A DNA stretch of 64,000 nt from contig DLNC01000015.1 in assembly GCA_002478265.1 (NCBI GenBank), positions 38,546 through 102,545 of the forward strand, read 5' to 3'. This document shows, in pieces, positions 34,354-43,526 of the stretch; positions within the stretch are counted from its first letter, which is position 1; every line of letters begins with the position of its first letter. Under the pieces are notes generated by a model that made no database searches, had not been told where the DNA came from, and saw only the letters and a list, made by a program, of their open reading frames with translations. Source of the DNA: Syntrophaceae bacterium UBA7520 (GTDB lineage Bacteria > Desulfobacterota > Syntrophia > Syntrophales > Smithellaceae). The translations under genes and the position numbers were made by a program.

Positions 34354-34947
34354 TCAAGAAAAACTCACTCTGGGAGCAACGCGTTCCTGGGCGCCTTCCG
34401 TGGACTGCAGCAACTCCGCCGGCGCGAAATTAAAGAAAACGGCCACGAAATTGTTGGGGAATTTTTCACGGTTAATATTGTATTCCGCCACAAAATCGTT
34501 ATAAGCCTGACGGGCAAAACCGATTTTATTTTCCGTGGAAGTCAGCTCTTCCATAAGCTGGCTGATTGTCTGATTCGCTTTCAGATCCGGATATGATTCG
34601 ACAACCGCAAGAAGCCGGGCCAACATATTGCCTAGAGCTCCCTCGGCCTGCATTAGTCCAGTCATCGCTTTGGCGTCTCCGGGATTTGCCGCCGCCAGTT
34701 TGCTTGCGTCAAAGGCTGTGTTTCGCGCTTTGATAACCGCCTCCAATGTTTCGCGTTCATGCTTTAAATATCCCTTGGCGCTTTCCACCAGGTTGGGGAT
34801 AAGATCATAACGCCTTTTTAACTGAACATCTATCTGAGCGTAAGCGTTTTTGTAGTAATTTCTGAGCTGTATCAGTTTATTATAAATAGTTATGAGAAAA
34901 AGAATAACAGCCGCAATTATTGCCAGAAGCACCAGTGTCGCCCCCAT
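34354..34947 (-). CDS. LemA family protein
   Basis: A 197-residue LemA-family protein with one N-terminal membrane helix (about 3-22) and a helical domain carrying the family text YNKLIQLRNYYKNAYAQIDVQLKRRYDLIPNLVE, NPGD and the closing FAPAELLQ. The cytoplasmic or periplasmic role is not well known; it is often encoded next to M48 proteases or TPM-domain proteins, as here. AAGGAGGTC precedes the ATG. First gene of the three-gene group. Confidence 0.92.
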   Translation of the reverse strand: MGATLVLLAIIAAVILFLITIYNKLIQLRNYYKNAYAQIDVQLKRRYDLIPNLVESAKGYLKHERETLEAVIKARNTAFDASKLAAANPGDAKAMTGLMQAEGALGNMLARLLAVVESYPDLKANQTISQLMEELTSTENKIGFARQAYNDFVAEYNINREKFPNNFVAVFFNFAPAELLQSTEGAQERVAPRVSFS

Positions 34948-35032
34948 ATGACCTCCTTTGTTTTCTAAGATGTTTATTTTTAAAGCATTTCGTGGTGAAA
35001 ATCAACGAAAGAATATAATTTTGCGGATGTGT

Positions 35033-36202
35033 TTATAAATTGTTTTTTGCTTTTTTTTCCGTGTAGATGATAGCCAGATTATCGCGATGAATCACCTCAT
35101 CATAGTCTTTATGGCCTAAAACCTGGCTGATCTGTGAAGTCTTTAATCCCTTAATTTTATGGATTTCCGCCGCGGAGTAATTCACCAGCCCTTTAGCCAG
35201 CAAAACTCCTTTCCGGTCGATAAGACCCACAGGGTCACCCAGCACAAAGTCGCCTTCCACGTCGATAATACCCGAAGGAAGCAGGCTCGTGCCTTTTTCG
35301 CAAAGAGCTGTTTTTGCGCCCTCATCAATCACAAGCCTGCCGCGTGGCCGCAGCGTAAAAGCGATCCAATATTTTTTGCTTTTTAATTTATGGCTTTTGG
35401 GCAGAAACAGCGTCCCTATTTCCCTGCCGGCAATAATTTTGGATAAGACGCGCGGTGCTTTACCCGGCGCAATGATGCAAGGTATGCCCATGGAGGTAAC
35501 ACTTTTCGCCGCCATAACTTTACTTTTCATGCCACCCATGCCGACCGGGCTTGTTTCGCAGGTTGCGGCGTTTTCAATTTCGTCGGTGAATTCGCGGACC
35601 AGGGAAATGAGATTGGCCTTGCGGTTGCCCGCGGGATTACAGTCATAGAGACCATCAGTGCTGGTTAAATTAACGAATAAATCAGCTTCCACCATGTTGG
35701 CAATCATCGCGGCAAGAGTGTCATTGTCGCCGAATTTGATTTCGTCAACGGCGACGGAATCATTTTCATTGATTATCGGGGTGACGCGCCATTCAATCAA
35801 GGTGGAAAGCGTGTTGCGGATATTCAAATATCTCTGTCGGTCAGAAAGATCGGCAAGGGTCAATAAAAGCTGTGCCACATAGAGGCCCCTTTTTTCAAAG
35901 GACTTGGAATAAACACGCATCAGCCTACCCTGGCCGATGGCGGCGGCGGCCTGTTTTTCACGGATGCTTTTCAGAGGTGCGGTCATACCCAGGCGATGCT
36001 TGCCGGAAACAATTGCGCCTGAAGTGACCAGGACGATAGTGTGGCCATTGCGGATGAGTTCCGTCATTTCCTTTACGAGAGAATTGATAATCTTCAGATC
36101 AAGTCCATCGGTGCCGGTAAGCACGGCGGAGCCGACTTTGACAAGAATTGTTTTGGCGCCGGCGATTGTTTCCTGACGGATATTTTTCGTGACTGATTTC
36201 AT
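35033..36202 (-). CDS. proB: Glutamate 5-kinase with PUA domain
   Basis: A 389-residue first enzyme of proline synthesis, making gamma-glutamyl phosphate. The amino-acid kinase domain (about 1-260) shows VKVGSAVLTGTDGL, VTSGAIVSGKHRLG, NENDSVAVDEIKFGDNDTLAA and GMGGMKSKVMAAK; a C-terminal PUA domain (about 285-375) has GRLVIDEGAKTAL and GVLLAKGLVNYSA. Feedback control by proline is usual. The start overlaps the obgE stop by four bases, a conserved bacterial arrangement. No proA in the window. Confidence 0.96.
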   Translation of the reverse strand: MKSVTKNIRQETIAGAKTILVKVGSAVLTGTDGLDLKIINSLVKEMTELIRNGHTIVLVTSGAIVSGKHRLGMTAPLKSIREKQAAAAIGQGRLMRVYSKSFEKRGLYVAQLLLTLADLSDRQRYLNIRNTLSTLIEWRVTPIINENDSVAVDEIKFGDNDTLAAMIANMVEADLFVNLTSTDGLYDCNPAGNRKANLISLVREFTDEIENAATCETSPVGMGGMKSKVMAAKSVTSMGIPCIIAPGKAPRVLSKIIAGREIGTLFLPKSHKLKSKKYWIAFTLRPRGRLVIDEGAKTALCEKGTSLLPSGIIDVEGDFVLGDPVGLIDRKGVLLAKGLVNYSAAEIHKIKGLKTSQISQVLGHKDYDEVIHRDNLAIIYTEKKAKNNL

Positions 36203-37206
36203 TTTTTCTTTTTGCCGATCATGCTGGCTAGCTTATTGATTATTTTATCAACTCCCTCTCCTGTTGCCGCGGAGAAAGGATACAGTATTATTCCCTTTTT
36301 TTTAAATCGCGCAACTTCTTTTTTTGCCTGTTCCCGGACAAACGGCAGATCAATTTTATTGAGCGTGACAATTTGCGGCTTTTCCATAAGGGCGGCATCG
36401 TAGCAGGAAAGTTCGTTGTTGATGATATTATAATTTTTCCAGGCGTCGTTTTGTTCCTCAGCGGAGATGTCAATGATGTGCAGCAGCACCGAAGTTCTTT
36501 CTATGTGTTTTAAAAATTTAATTCCCATGCCCATACCCGTATGCGCGCCGGTGATGAGTCCTGGTATATCGGCGATGACAAAGCTCACGTCGCGTGAATG
36601 CTGGACGACGCCCAGATGCGGCGTGAGAGTGGTAAAAGGATAATCGGCAATTTTGGGTCGGGCCGCGGAAACGCGCGCAATGAATGTTGATTTGCCGGCG
36701 TTGGGAAATCCGACGATGCCGACGTCCGCCAAAAGTTTTAGCTCAAGTAAAATCCAGCGTTCTTCGCCCTCCATGCCTTCCTGGGCGAATTTGGGTGTCT
36801 GATGCGTGGCCGTGGCGAAATGAGCATTGCCCTTGCCGCCGATACCGCCGCTTGCGGCAAGATACGCCTGGCCCACCTGGGATAAATCGGCAAGCAATTC
36901 CAAAGTGGAGGCGTCTTTAATAATTGTTCCTACCGGAACAGGAATTTCCAGGTCAGCGGCGCTTTTCCCCGTGCGGTTATTACCGGAGCCGTGACCGCCG
37001 TTTTTTGCGACATGATGCTGACGATATTTAAAATCCAGAAGCGTGCGATGTTTTTCCGTTGCGCGGAAAATGACATCGCCGCCTTTGCCGCCGTCGCCGC
37101 CGTCGGGACCGCCGCGCGGGACATATTTTTCCCGGCGAAAGCTGACGCAGCCGCGGCCGCCGTGACCGGCCTTGATATAAATTTTTGCCTCATCAACGAA
37201 TTTCAT
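36199..37206 (-). CDS. obgE: Ribosome-associated GTPase ObgE/CgtA
   Basis: A 335-residue GTPase required for large-subunit assembly and growth control. The Gly-rich OBG domain fills residues 1-158 (GRGCVSFRREKYVPRGGPDGG, GKSAADLEIPVPVGT), followed by the G domain: G1 GFPNAGKS, G2/G3 DYPFTTLTPHLG and DIPGLI, G4 NKID, G5 SAATGEG. The C-terminal OCT domain found in some species is absent, common for deltaproteobacteria. It is followed by proB with overlap; a terminator separates it from rpmA. Confidence 0.97.
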   Translation of the reverse strand: MKFVDEAKIYIKAGHGGRGCVSFRREKYVPRGGPDGGDGGKGGDVIFRATEKHRTLLDFKYRQHHVAKNGGHGSGNNRTGKSAADLEIPVPVGTIIKDASTLELLADLSQVGQAYLAASGGIGGKGNAHFATATHQTPKFAQEGMEGEERWILLELKLLADVGIVGFPNAGKSTFIARVSAARPKIADYPFTTLTPHLGVVQHSRDVSFVIADIPGLITGAHTGMGMGIKFLKHIERTSVLLHIIDISAEEQNDAWKNYNIINNELSCYDAALMEKPQIVTLNKIDLPFVREQAKKEVARFKKKGIILYPFSAATGEGVDKIINKLASMIGKKKK

Positions 37207-37222
37207 GCGCGCTCTGCTTTAC

Positions 37223-37255
37223 AAATTAAAAAGGCGCTTTGTAGGAAAGCGCCTT
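37223..37255 (-). terminator. Rho-independent terminator between rpmA and obgE
   Basis: The arms AAGGCGCTTT (37231-37240) and AAAGCGCCTT (37246-37255) flank a five-base loop, with a T-rich run on the minus strand (complement of 37223-37230). It should end or reduce rplU-rpmA transcription before obgE. Confidence 0.8.
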
Positions 37256-37282
37256 GGAAATGATAAATATGGTCAAATAAAA

Positions 37283-37537
37283 TCAGGCCGCGTAAACGCT
37301 TACCTTTTTTCTCGTCTTGTCCAGTCTTTCAAATTTCACTACGCCGTTGATCAGGGAAAAAATGGTGAAATCTTTGCCCATGCCGACGTTTTTTCCCGGA
37401 TGAATTTTTGTGCCGACCTGCCGCACGATTATGGAGCCGGCATTAATTTTTTGCCCGCCGAATACTTTAACGCCCCGACGCTGCGAATTGCTGTCTCTTC
37501 CGTTACGGGAGCTTCCCTGACCTTTTTTATGTGCCAT
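37283..37537 (-). CDS. rpmA: 50S ribosomal protein L27
   Basis: An 84-residue ribosomal protein at the peptidyl-transferase centre. The N-terminus [23 protein letters not shown] and the block [15 protein letters not shown] are standard. It follows rplU by 18 bases on the same strand. Confidence 0.97.
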   Translation of the reverse strand: MAHKKGQGSSRNGRDSNSQRRGVKVFGGQKINAGSIIVRQVGTKIHPGKNVGMGKDFTIFSLINGVVKFERLDKTRKKVSVYAA

Positions 37538-37555
37538 TTAGTTCTCCGCCTGCCT

Positions 37556-37867
37556 CTATATCGTTATTCTCTTTATTTTCATGCTGGTTAATTCCTGCCG
37601 GTGTCCGGTTTTCTTATGAAAACCTTTGCGGCGTTTCTTCTTGAAAACCTGAATTTTCGGGCCTTTTTTTTGCTCGATAATTTCCCCATAGACCTTGGCG
37701 CCTTCCACGTAAGGTTTTCCTATTTTAATTCCGCTTTCGCCGGAAACCATCAAAACTTCGTTAAAGACTACTTCGGTTCCTTTTTCGCCGTCGAGTTTCT
37801 CGACGGATAAAATTTCTCCTTCAGTTACCTTGTGTTGTTTGGATCCTGTTTTTATGACCGCGTACAT
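37556..37867 (-). CDS. rplU: 50S ribosomal protein L21
   Basis: A 103-residue 23S-rRNA-binding protein. Family text [40 protein letters not shown] and [20 protein letters not shown]. Two ATGs are adjacent (37870 and 37867); the second gives the usual MYAVI start. A strong promoter lies upstream. Confidence 0.97.
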   Translation of the reverse strand: MYAVIKTGSKQHKVTEGEILSVEKLDGEKGTEVVFNEVLMVSGESGIKIGKPYVEGAKVYGEIIEQKKGPKIQVFKKKRRKGFHKKTGHRQELTSMKIKRITI

Positions 37868-37900
37868 CATTTATACCTTTGCCTTGGATTAGGATTGATG

Positions 37901-37929
37901 CTTATAGACAATTTAACAATGTTTGTCAA
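37901..37929 (-). promoter_or_regulatory. Promoter of the rplU-rpmA operon
   Basis: On the minus strand consensus TTGACA (37929-37924), a 17-base spacer and TATAAG (37906-37901) lie about 35 bases ahead of rplU. Confidence 0.7.
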
Positions 37930-37986
37930 TAAAATTTATCAACAAATTCAATGTTTATCAGGAGCGGGGGAAACGCCGCTTTTTGA

Positions 37987-38481
37987 TTACTTTCTGGCTT
38001 TGGCGATCATTTCCGCGGCGAAGGTTTTGGCGTCGGACAAATCATTCGCGTCCGGATGGCCGATAGCGCTTTGCGCTTCTTCACCCCATGCTTTGTGTTC
38101 AGGACTTTTTAGAAGCATATCAATTACTTTTGGGTTTACCTGGCCGCGCGTGCCGAAATGTCCTAAAACATTGGCTTTTATAGCCAAGCTGATCGCGTGT
38201 TCAAATGCCTGTCTGGGCAACTGTCCACCGCGCAGTGAGCCGTGCGTGGAAAAGAAAGCTACTTTTTGGCCTTCAGGTATTTGTTTAATGAAATCTGCCG
38301 CTTTTGACGGGACACTATGCGCGTGCACAGGGAAGCCGCAGAAGATGATGTCATAGCCTTCGGTCTTTTTTACTTCCTGAACGGGTTTGATTTCTTTTTC
38401 GAAATCAATGGCCTCGTAGATGGCGTTGGCGACTTTTTTTGTGTTGCCGGTTTCGGAAAAATAAGTGACTAAAACTTTCAT
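37987..38481 (-). CDS. Flavodoxin-family protein
   Basis: A 164-residue flavodoxin-fold protein. The FMN phosphate loop is VTYFSETGNTKKVA (residues 4-17), and GFPVHAHSVPSKAADFI and FSTHGSLRGGQ form the isoalloxazine loops. It lacks the length of NAD(P)H:quinone reductases and is probably a small electron carrier. AGGAG lies ahead of the ATG. No clear operon partner. Confidence 0.88.
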   Translation of the reverse strand: MKVLVTYFSETGNTKKVANAIYEAIDFEKEIKPVQEVKKTEGYDIIFCGFPVHAHSVPSKAADFIKQIPEGQKVAFFSTHGSLRGGQLPRQAFEHAISLAIKANVLGHFGTRGQVNPKVIDMLLKSPEHKAWGEEAQSAIGHPDANDLSDAKTFAAEMIAKARK

Positions 38482-38694
38482 GCATTCTCCTTCCTGAAAA
38501 ACTGTTCCGCTTCATACAGGATTTTCGCCTTATTTGCAAGAAAGTTGCAATGAGGAAAAAACGAGGCCGCAGTTAAAATGAGAGAAGGCAAGGAGGAAAA
38601 TGTTGTGCCATGCCGGCGAGTCAAAGTTTTAGAAAGAAGGAACAGTTTAAATAATCTTGCTTATGTAACAAGGACGGTGTAAAATATAAAAACA

Positions 38695-39630
38695 ATGTTA
38701 AAGAAAAAAGCTATCATCAGTTTGATGTTTCTGGCTATCTTTCCGCTCTCCGGCGCGTGTGTCTGGGCGTGGGACGATTTTTCTCGCGTCTTTATCGAAG
38801 ACCGCCTCGTGGAAAAGGGGCTTGAAAGAACTTTGGTTCAGGGCATGCTCAACGATTCCCGGGTAGCGCTCCGTCCGGATATTGTAATTCAGAATCTGTT
38901 TTATTCCAGCCCGCGCGGCAGCGTGGAAAGACCTTCAGTGATGAATATCAGTCCGCGGCAGATCGCCAACGGCAGGGCTTTCATGAGAGATAACCAAGAA
39001 TTTTTAACTTCACTGGAAAAACGTTTCGGAACGTCACCGCAGATTATTACGGCGATTTTGATTGTGGAATCAAGACTGGGCACTTATCCGATGCCGTACA
39101 ATGTGGTTACGGCATACACAAATTTGGCTTTTCTGCTGGATCCGGATTATTTTCGCCGCATTCAGGAATTATACGCGGAACAATATCCTCTTTTATATGA
39201 CGAGTCTACGATTAACCGGGCGAGAAGAAGGGCGCAGTGGGCGCTGGGCGAGCTCTATCATCTGACGCAGATCGCCCAGAAACTGGAAATGGATCCGCTC
39301 AGCATCATGGGATCATTTGCCGGCGCCATGGGACCGGCGCAGTTTATTCCCTCGACATTTCGTAGCTACGGTGTTGATGGAGACGGGGATGGGATAGCCA
39401 GTCCTTTTAATATGAAAGACGCTAAGGCCAGCATGGCGCATTATCTCAAAAGCTCCGGATGGTCAGAAAATGCGTCTGACGAAAAAAAACGTCGCGCGGT
39501 ATTTAAATATAACCGCAGCGAAATTTACGTCAATACGATTATGATGCTCTATGAGGAACTAAGCAAAGGCGAGTCAGTTTTTCAGGATTTTCTTCCGCCC
39601 GCGCCGCAGGAATTGTCATCTTTAAATTAA
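38695..39630 (+). CDS. MltB-type lytic murein transglycosylase
   Basis: A 311-residue periplasmic enzyme that cleaves peptidoglycan glycan chains with formation of an anhydro end. Signal peptide to about residue 25 (ACVWAW), with a cysteine close to the signal but no clean lipobox. The catalytic glutamate is E125 in ILIVESRLG; GSFAGAMGPAQFIPSTF and the calcium-site-like DGDGDGIASPF are classic MltB text. The frame ends inside the end of the convergent radical SAM gene (9-base overlap). Confidence 0.92.
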   Translation: MLKKKAIISLMFLAIFPLSGACVWAWDDFSRVFIEDRLVEKGLERTLVQGMLNDSRVALRPDIVIQNLFYSSPRGSVERPSVMNISPRQIANGRAFMRDNQEFLTSLEKRFGTSPQIITAILIVESRLGTYPMPYNVVTAYTNLAFLLDPDYFRRIQELYAEQYPLLYDESTINRARRRAQWALGELYHLTQIAQKLEMDPLSIMGSFAGAMGPAQFIPSTFRSYGVDGDGDGIASPFNMKDAKASMAHYLKSSGWSENASDEKKRRAVFKYNRSEIYVNTIMMLYEELSKGESVFQDFLPPAPQELSSLN

Positions 39631-42102
39631 AACAGTTTTGGTTTTTACAACTCGTGTTTGCCGCGTTTCTTCATCGCTCAATCCCAGAGCGTGTATAATT
39701 ATGTCGGAAGGCCTTGCTGTTCCTGTTTGGGAAAAAATAATACGGCTTTCAATTATTTTTTCCGTTTCATCTAAGGCAATGCTTTCGACGAAAGGCCGGA
39801 TATCTTTGGCCGCGGATTTTCCCCTGGTCTGTTTGGGGATAATGAACGAAACTGAATTCATAAATTGATCTATTTTGGTTTTGACGTTGTTTAGCCTGTT
39901 GTCGTCAATATGCTTCGGTAAATGGATTTCGTAAATAAAGCCGTAAAGTGATTGCGCCAGCGATTTAGCCCCCGGCGCAAGAGTATTGATGACGGTTATT
40001 TCTATTCCTGCCGGCAAGGCGAGGTTGATGATTTTAACCAGGGAAGTCAAATCATCAGTATAATTTCCGGCGGTGATATCAACGAATTCCTCACGGCTTT
40101 CCATGCCTACCGCGGTGGCTGTGGCGAAAGAAATTTTCGGATGGGGATGAAATCCCGTTGAGTATGACAACGGCAGGCCACTGCGGCGTAAAGCGCGCAC
40201 AAAAGCGGCCGAAATTTCCAGGTGTGATAAAAATCGGGAAAGACCGAACTTGCGAAAGGAAATACGGTAAATTTTCTCGTGGCGCAAAGGTTTGTCCGCG
40301 TCCTTAATATCCTTGGCTGATTTTAACTCTGGGTCAGGCGCGGCGGAGAAAATATTTTTTGTGATGGTGAAATCGCAGGCGCCGCAAAGCTGGCAGGTGT
40401 CCAGACGGCAATCCGGCGTAATCAAGGTATCATGCGCCTTTTGTCTTTCTGCCAGGAGAAATTCACGGCTGATGCCGCAATCAATATTGTCCCAGGGCAG
40501 CGGCGTGTCTGTATCTCGTGCCGCTAAACATTCGCTTGCGTCATTACCCGTTTCTTGCAGTGCCTGCTGCCATAGGTCGAAACGAAAAATTTCACTCCAG
40601 CCGTCAAAGCGGCAACCCAGAGAGAACGCTTTTTTCAGTGTCGCGCCGAGCTTTTCATCGCCCCGCGAAAGGATGCCTTCCAGAAAGCTCATCCGCGCAT
40701 CATGCCATTTTACGTTGAAACGGCGGCTTTTCAGATGTTCGCGGATAAAATTCTGCTTGGCGAACGTTTCCTCCGGAGAAATCTGTTTTTCCCACTGAAA
40801 AGGAGTATGTGGTTTCGGAACGAAAGTGGAAAGGCTGATGGTTATCTCGCCGCGGTTCCTGGCGGCGCGCATGGCCGCGTGACATAAATCAACAATGCCT
40901 TCAAGATCATCTTGTGTTTCCCCGGGGAGTCCAATCATGAAATAAAGCTTTATTGATTTCCAGCCGGCGCTGAATATTTTGTCAACCGCGGCAAGCAGGT
41001 CATTGGCGTTATTGCCCTTGTTGATAATCCGGCGCATTTTATCCGTTCCGGCTTCCGGCGCCAGTGTGAAGCTGGTCTTGCGGATGCGTTTAATTTCGTC
41101 AATCATCGTTTCGGTAAGAGATTCGACGCGCAGGGAAGGCAGGGCCAAAGCTACGCGCTCGGTGCAATGTCTACGCATCAATTGCCGGATAAGAGATTCC
41201 AGAACTGTGTAGTCCCCCGAACTTAAGGAAAGCAACGAGATTTCGTCATATCCTGTCGCCCAAAGCGTTCTTTCGGCCATTTCCAGCAGCAAAGATAAAT
41301 CTCTTTCGCGATAAGGCCGCCAGATCATGCCCGCCTGACAGAAACGGCAACCGCGGGTGCAGCCGCGGGCGATTTCCAGCACGATGCGATCGTGAATCGT
41401 CTGCATCAGCGGCACCACCGGTTTTTCCGGATGCTTCCATTGATTGAGATCAGCGACGGTTCTCTTTTTGATGATCTGATTATTTTTATGAATGGCGGGA
41501 ACATAGATGCCGGGGATGTCCGCCAATCTTGTCAGCAGAGAAAGACGCGAAGCGCTGGCTTGCTTTTCTCTGAGCAAGGCCGTGGCGATTTCCGAGACAA
41601 TTTCCTCCCCTTCGCCGATCACAAACGCATCGATAAAATCGACAAGAGGCGCCGGGTTAAAGCAGCAAGGCCCACCGGCGATGATCAGGGGGTGTGAATC
41701 GCCGCGCTTGTCCCGAAGGTACGGTACCTGGCCTAGCTCAAGCATATTCAGGACATTGGTATAAGAAAGTTCGTACTGAAGAGAAAAACCGATGATATCA
41801 AAGCCGTACAAAGGAGTTTGTGTTTCCAGTGAGGTAAGGGGCAGATTCTTTTCGCGCAGTTGTTTTTCCCGGTCCGGCCAGGGGGCAAAACATCTTTCAG
41901 CTTGTACATCGGGCAGCTTATTTAAAATGGAATAAAGAATCTGCAGTCCCAGGTGGGACATGCCCACTTCATAGGCGTCCGGAAAAGCCAGAAGAAAGTT
42001 CAGAGGTTGTTTTCCCCGGCGCGCCGCGTTTACTTCAATGCCCAGATAGCGGCTCGGTTTTTCCGCTGCGGGCAGGAGATCATCAAATGGGCTGAAAGTC
42101 AT
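39622..42102 (-). CDS. Fused B12-binding radical SAM protein (TIGR03960 + TIGR03936)
   Basis: An 826-residue protein joining two families that are often fused in deltaproteobacteria. The N-terminal B12-binding-like part (YLGIEVNAARR, GMSHLGLQILYSIL, IIGFSLQYELSY) precedes the radical SAM core with its Fe-S triad C-x3-C-x2-C in RGCTRGCRFCQAG (about residue 245) and SLSSGDYTVLE. A cysteine-rich segment CRLDTCQLCGAC and the C-terminal TIGR03936 domain (RKFGLSRFLSHLE, GFHPHPKISFA) follow. Its reaction is unknown; it is usually near rng, rplU, rpmA and obgE, suggesting RNA or ribosome work. No rng is present in this window. Its start overlaps the next upstream gene. Confidence 0.92.
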   Translation of the reverse strand: MTFSPFDDLLPAAEKPSRYLGIEVNAARRGKQPLNFLLAFPDAYEVGMSHLGLQILYSILNKLPDVQAERCFAPWPDREKQLREKNLPLTSLETQTPLYGFDIIGFSLQYELSYTNVLNMLELGQVPYLRDKRGDSHPLIIAGGPCCFNPAPLVDFIDAFVIGEGEEIVSEIATALLREKQASASRLSLLTRLADIPGIYVPAIHKNNQIIKKRTVADLNQWKHPEKPVVPLMQTIHDRIVLEIARGCTRGCRFCQAGMIWRPYRERDLSLLLEMAERTLWATGYDEISLLSLSSGDYTVLESLIRQLMRRHCTERVALALPSLRVESLTETMIDEIKRIRKTSFTLAPEAGTDKMRRIINKGNNANDLLAAVDKIFSAGWKSIKLYFMIGLPGETQDDLEGIVDLCHAAMRAARNRGEITISLSTFVPKPHTPFQWEKQISPEETFAKQNFIREHLKSRRFNVKWHDARMSFLEGILSRGDEKLGATLKKAFSLGCRFDGWSEIFRFDLWQQALQETGNDASECLAARDTDTPLPWDNIDCGISREFLLAERQKAHDTLITPDCRLDTCQLCGACDFTITKNIFSAAPDPELKSAKDIKDADKPLRHEKIYRISFRKFGLSRFLSHLEISAAFVRALRRSGLPLSYSTGFHPHPKISFATATAVGMESREEFVDITAGNYTDDLTSLVKIINLALPAGIEITVINTLAPGAKSLAQSLYGFIYEIHLPKHIDDNRLNNVKTKIDQFMNSVSFIIPKQTRGKSAAKDIRPFVESIALDETEKIIESRIIFSQTGTARPSDIIIHALGLSDEETRQTRVVKTKTVLI

Positions 42103-42491
42103 ATTTCCTGTTCGGGGATTTTTCTGTATTTATAGGGATTGCTTTTAATATCGCGCAGCTTGGAGAGAGCCAGATGCTTTGGGAAATTCGGGGAGGATAT
42201 GTAATTAAGCGAATTGCCGCGAAAAGTGTCGATCAATTCGTCACGAACTTCGTTTTGCCTCTCCACGGGGATGAAAGAGCGCTCCTTGCGGTATTCAAAA
42301 CTTATCTTATCACCGAAAATAATTTTTACCTGAGTGTAATCGTCCTCATTCTCAAAGTACGATCTCTCCAATGAGATTTCTGTCTTTGCCAATATTTCCA
42401 CTCGGGATGTATCAGCGGCGATCTGACGTGACAGGTCGTAGATACTCAAAACTAGACCGTTGGCGAGATTTATCTGTTGTATTAATTTCAT
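42099..42491 (-). CDS. Conserved small protein coupled to the radical SAM gene
   Basis: A 130-residue soluble protein I cannot name. It reads as an alpha/beta protein with KLIQQINLANGLVLSIYDLSRQ-like start, an acidic middle (SYFENEDDY) and a basic end KPYKYRKIP-type (actually SNPYKYRKIPEQEI). The stop overlaps the radical SAM ATG by four bases, so the two are translated together and probably act in one process. No signal or membrane helix. Confidence 0.65.
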   Translation of the reverse strand: MKLIQQINLANGLVLSIYDLSRQIAADTSRVEILAKTEISLERSYFENEDDYTQVKIIFGDKISFEYRKERSFIPVERQNEVRDELIDTFRGNSLNYISSPNFPKHLALSKLRDIKSNPYKYRKIPEQEI

Positions 42492-42615
42492 TTGCGCTCT
42501 TAAATAATAAATCAGTTTTAAAGGGGTTTTTTCATAGCATTTTTATTCTTGACCTGCAACGCCAATCCTTTTATATTGCCCGCGAATTTAAAGCCGGGGA
42601 AATCGAAACAGTTAA

Positions 42616-43473
42616 ATGAAAGATGTAAACGCGATATTGCTTATATCCTGCCCCGATAGCAAGGGGATCGTCGCTCAGATTTCAAACTTTATTTATCGGC
42701 ATGACGGAAATATAGTGCATGCCGCTCAGCATACATCCAAAGATGATAAGTCTTTTTTCATGCGTGTCGAATGGGAGTTAAACGGCTTTGCCCTTAAGCG
42801 CGAGGAAATTCCCGCCGCGTTCGCGCCTTTGGCTGACAAGCTGAATATGAAGTGGGATTTATATTTCAGTGATTTTGTGCCGCGCATCGCTGTTTTTGTA
42901 TCGCGTCATCTACATTGTCTCCATGATTTGATATTGCGCCGGAGCATGGGTGAGTTCAATGCAAGGATAGAAGCAGTTATCAGCAACCATACCGACGCGC
43001 GCGAATTGGCGCAACAATTCGGCATAAAATTTTATCACTTTCCCATTGATAAAGATAATAAGGATAGGCAGGAAGAAAAAGAATTAAAACTACTGCAGGA
43101 TCTTAACGTCGACCTGGTGGTGCTGGCGCGTTACATGCAAATTCTGACAAACAAATTTCTCGCCTGTTATCCCTATAAAGTTATCAATATCCATCACTCG
43201 TTTCTGCCGGCTTTTGCCGGAGGCAATCCTTATCAGCAGGCCTATGACCGAGGCGTCAAAATAATTGGCGCCACGGGCCATTACGCCACGGAAAAATTGG
43301 ATGAAGGCCCGATCATCGCGCAGGATGTCATCAAAATAAGCCACCGCGATGAAGTGGCGGACATTCAAATGAAGGGTAAAGACCTGGAAAGAATCGTGCT
43401 GGCGCGCGCTTTGCGTTTGCACCTGGAGAATAAGGTTCTTGTCTGTGGCGCCAAAACAATCGTCTTTGAATAG
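42616..43473 (+). CDS. purU: Formyltetrahydrofolate deformylase
   Basis: A 285-residue enzyme hydrolysing 10-formyl-THF to THF and formate, which supplies formate or balances folate pools. An N-terminal ACT domain (LLISCPDSKGIVAQISNFIYRHDGNI) senses methionine/glycine in E. coli; the formyltransferase-fold domain has the catalytic N-H-D set in INIHHSFLPAF and GATGHYATEKLDEGPI. Length is normal. In this purine-rich region it may connect to formate and one-carbon use. The start is ATG with the preceding gene divergent. Confidence 0.95.
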   Translation: MKDVNAILLISCPDSKGIVAQISNFIYRHDGNIVHAAQHTSKDDKSFFMRVEWELNGFALKREEIPAAFAPLADKLNMKWDLYFSDFVPRIAVFVSRHLHCLHDLILRRSMGEFNARIEAVISNHTDARELAQQFGIKFYHFPIDKDNKDRQEEKELKLLQDLNVDLVVLARYMQILTNKFLACYPYKVINIHHSFLPAFAGGNPYQQAYDRGVKIIGATGHYATEKLDEGPIIAQDVIKISHRDEVADIQMKGKDLERIVLARALRLHLENKVLVCGAKTIVFE

Positions 43474-43526
43474 CAATACTTTCATCCGGCAGAAAATCAG
43501 GAAAAAATGATTAACAAGGTGTCAAC

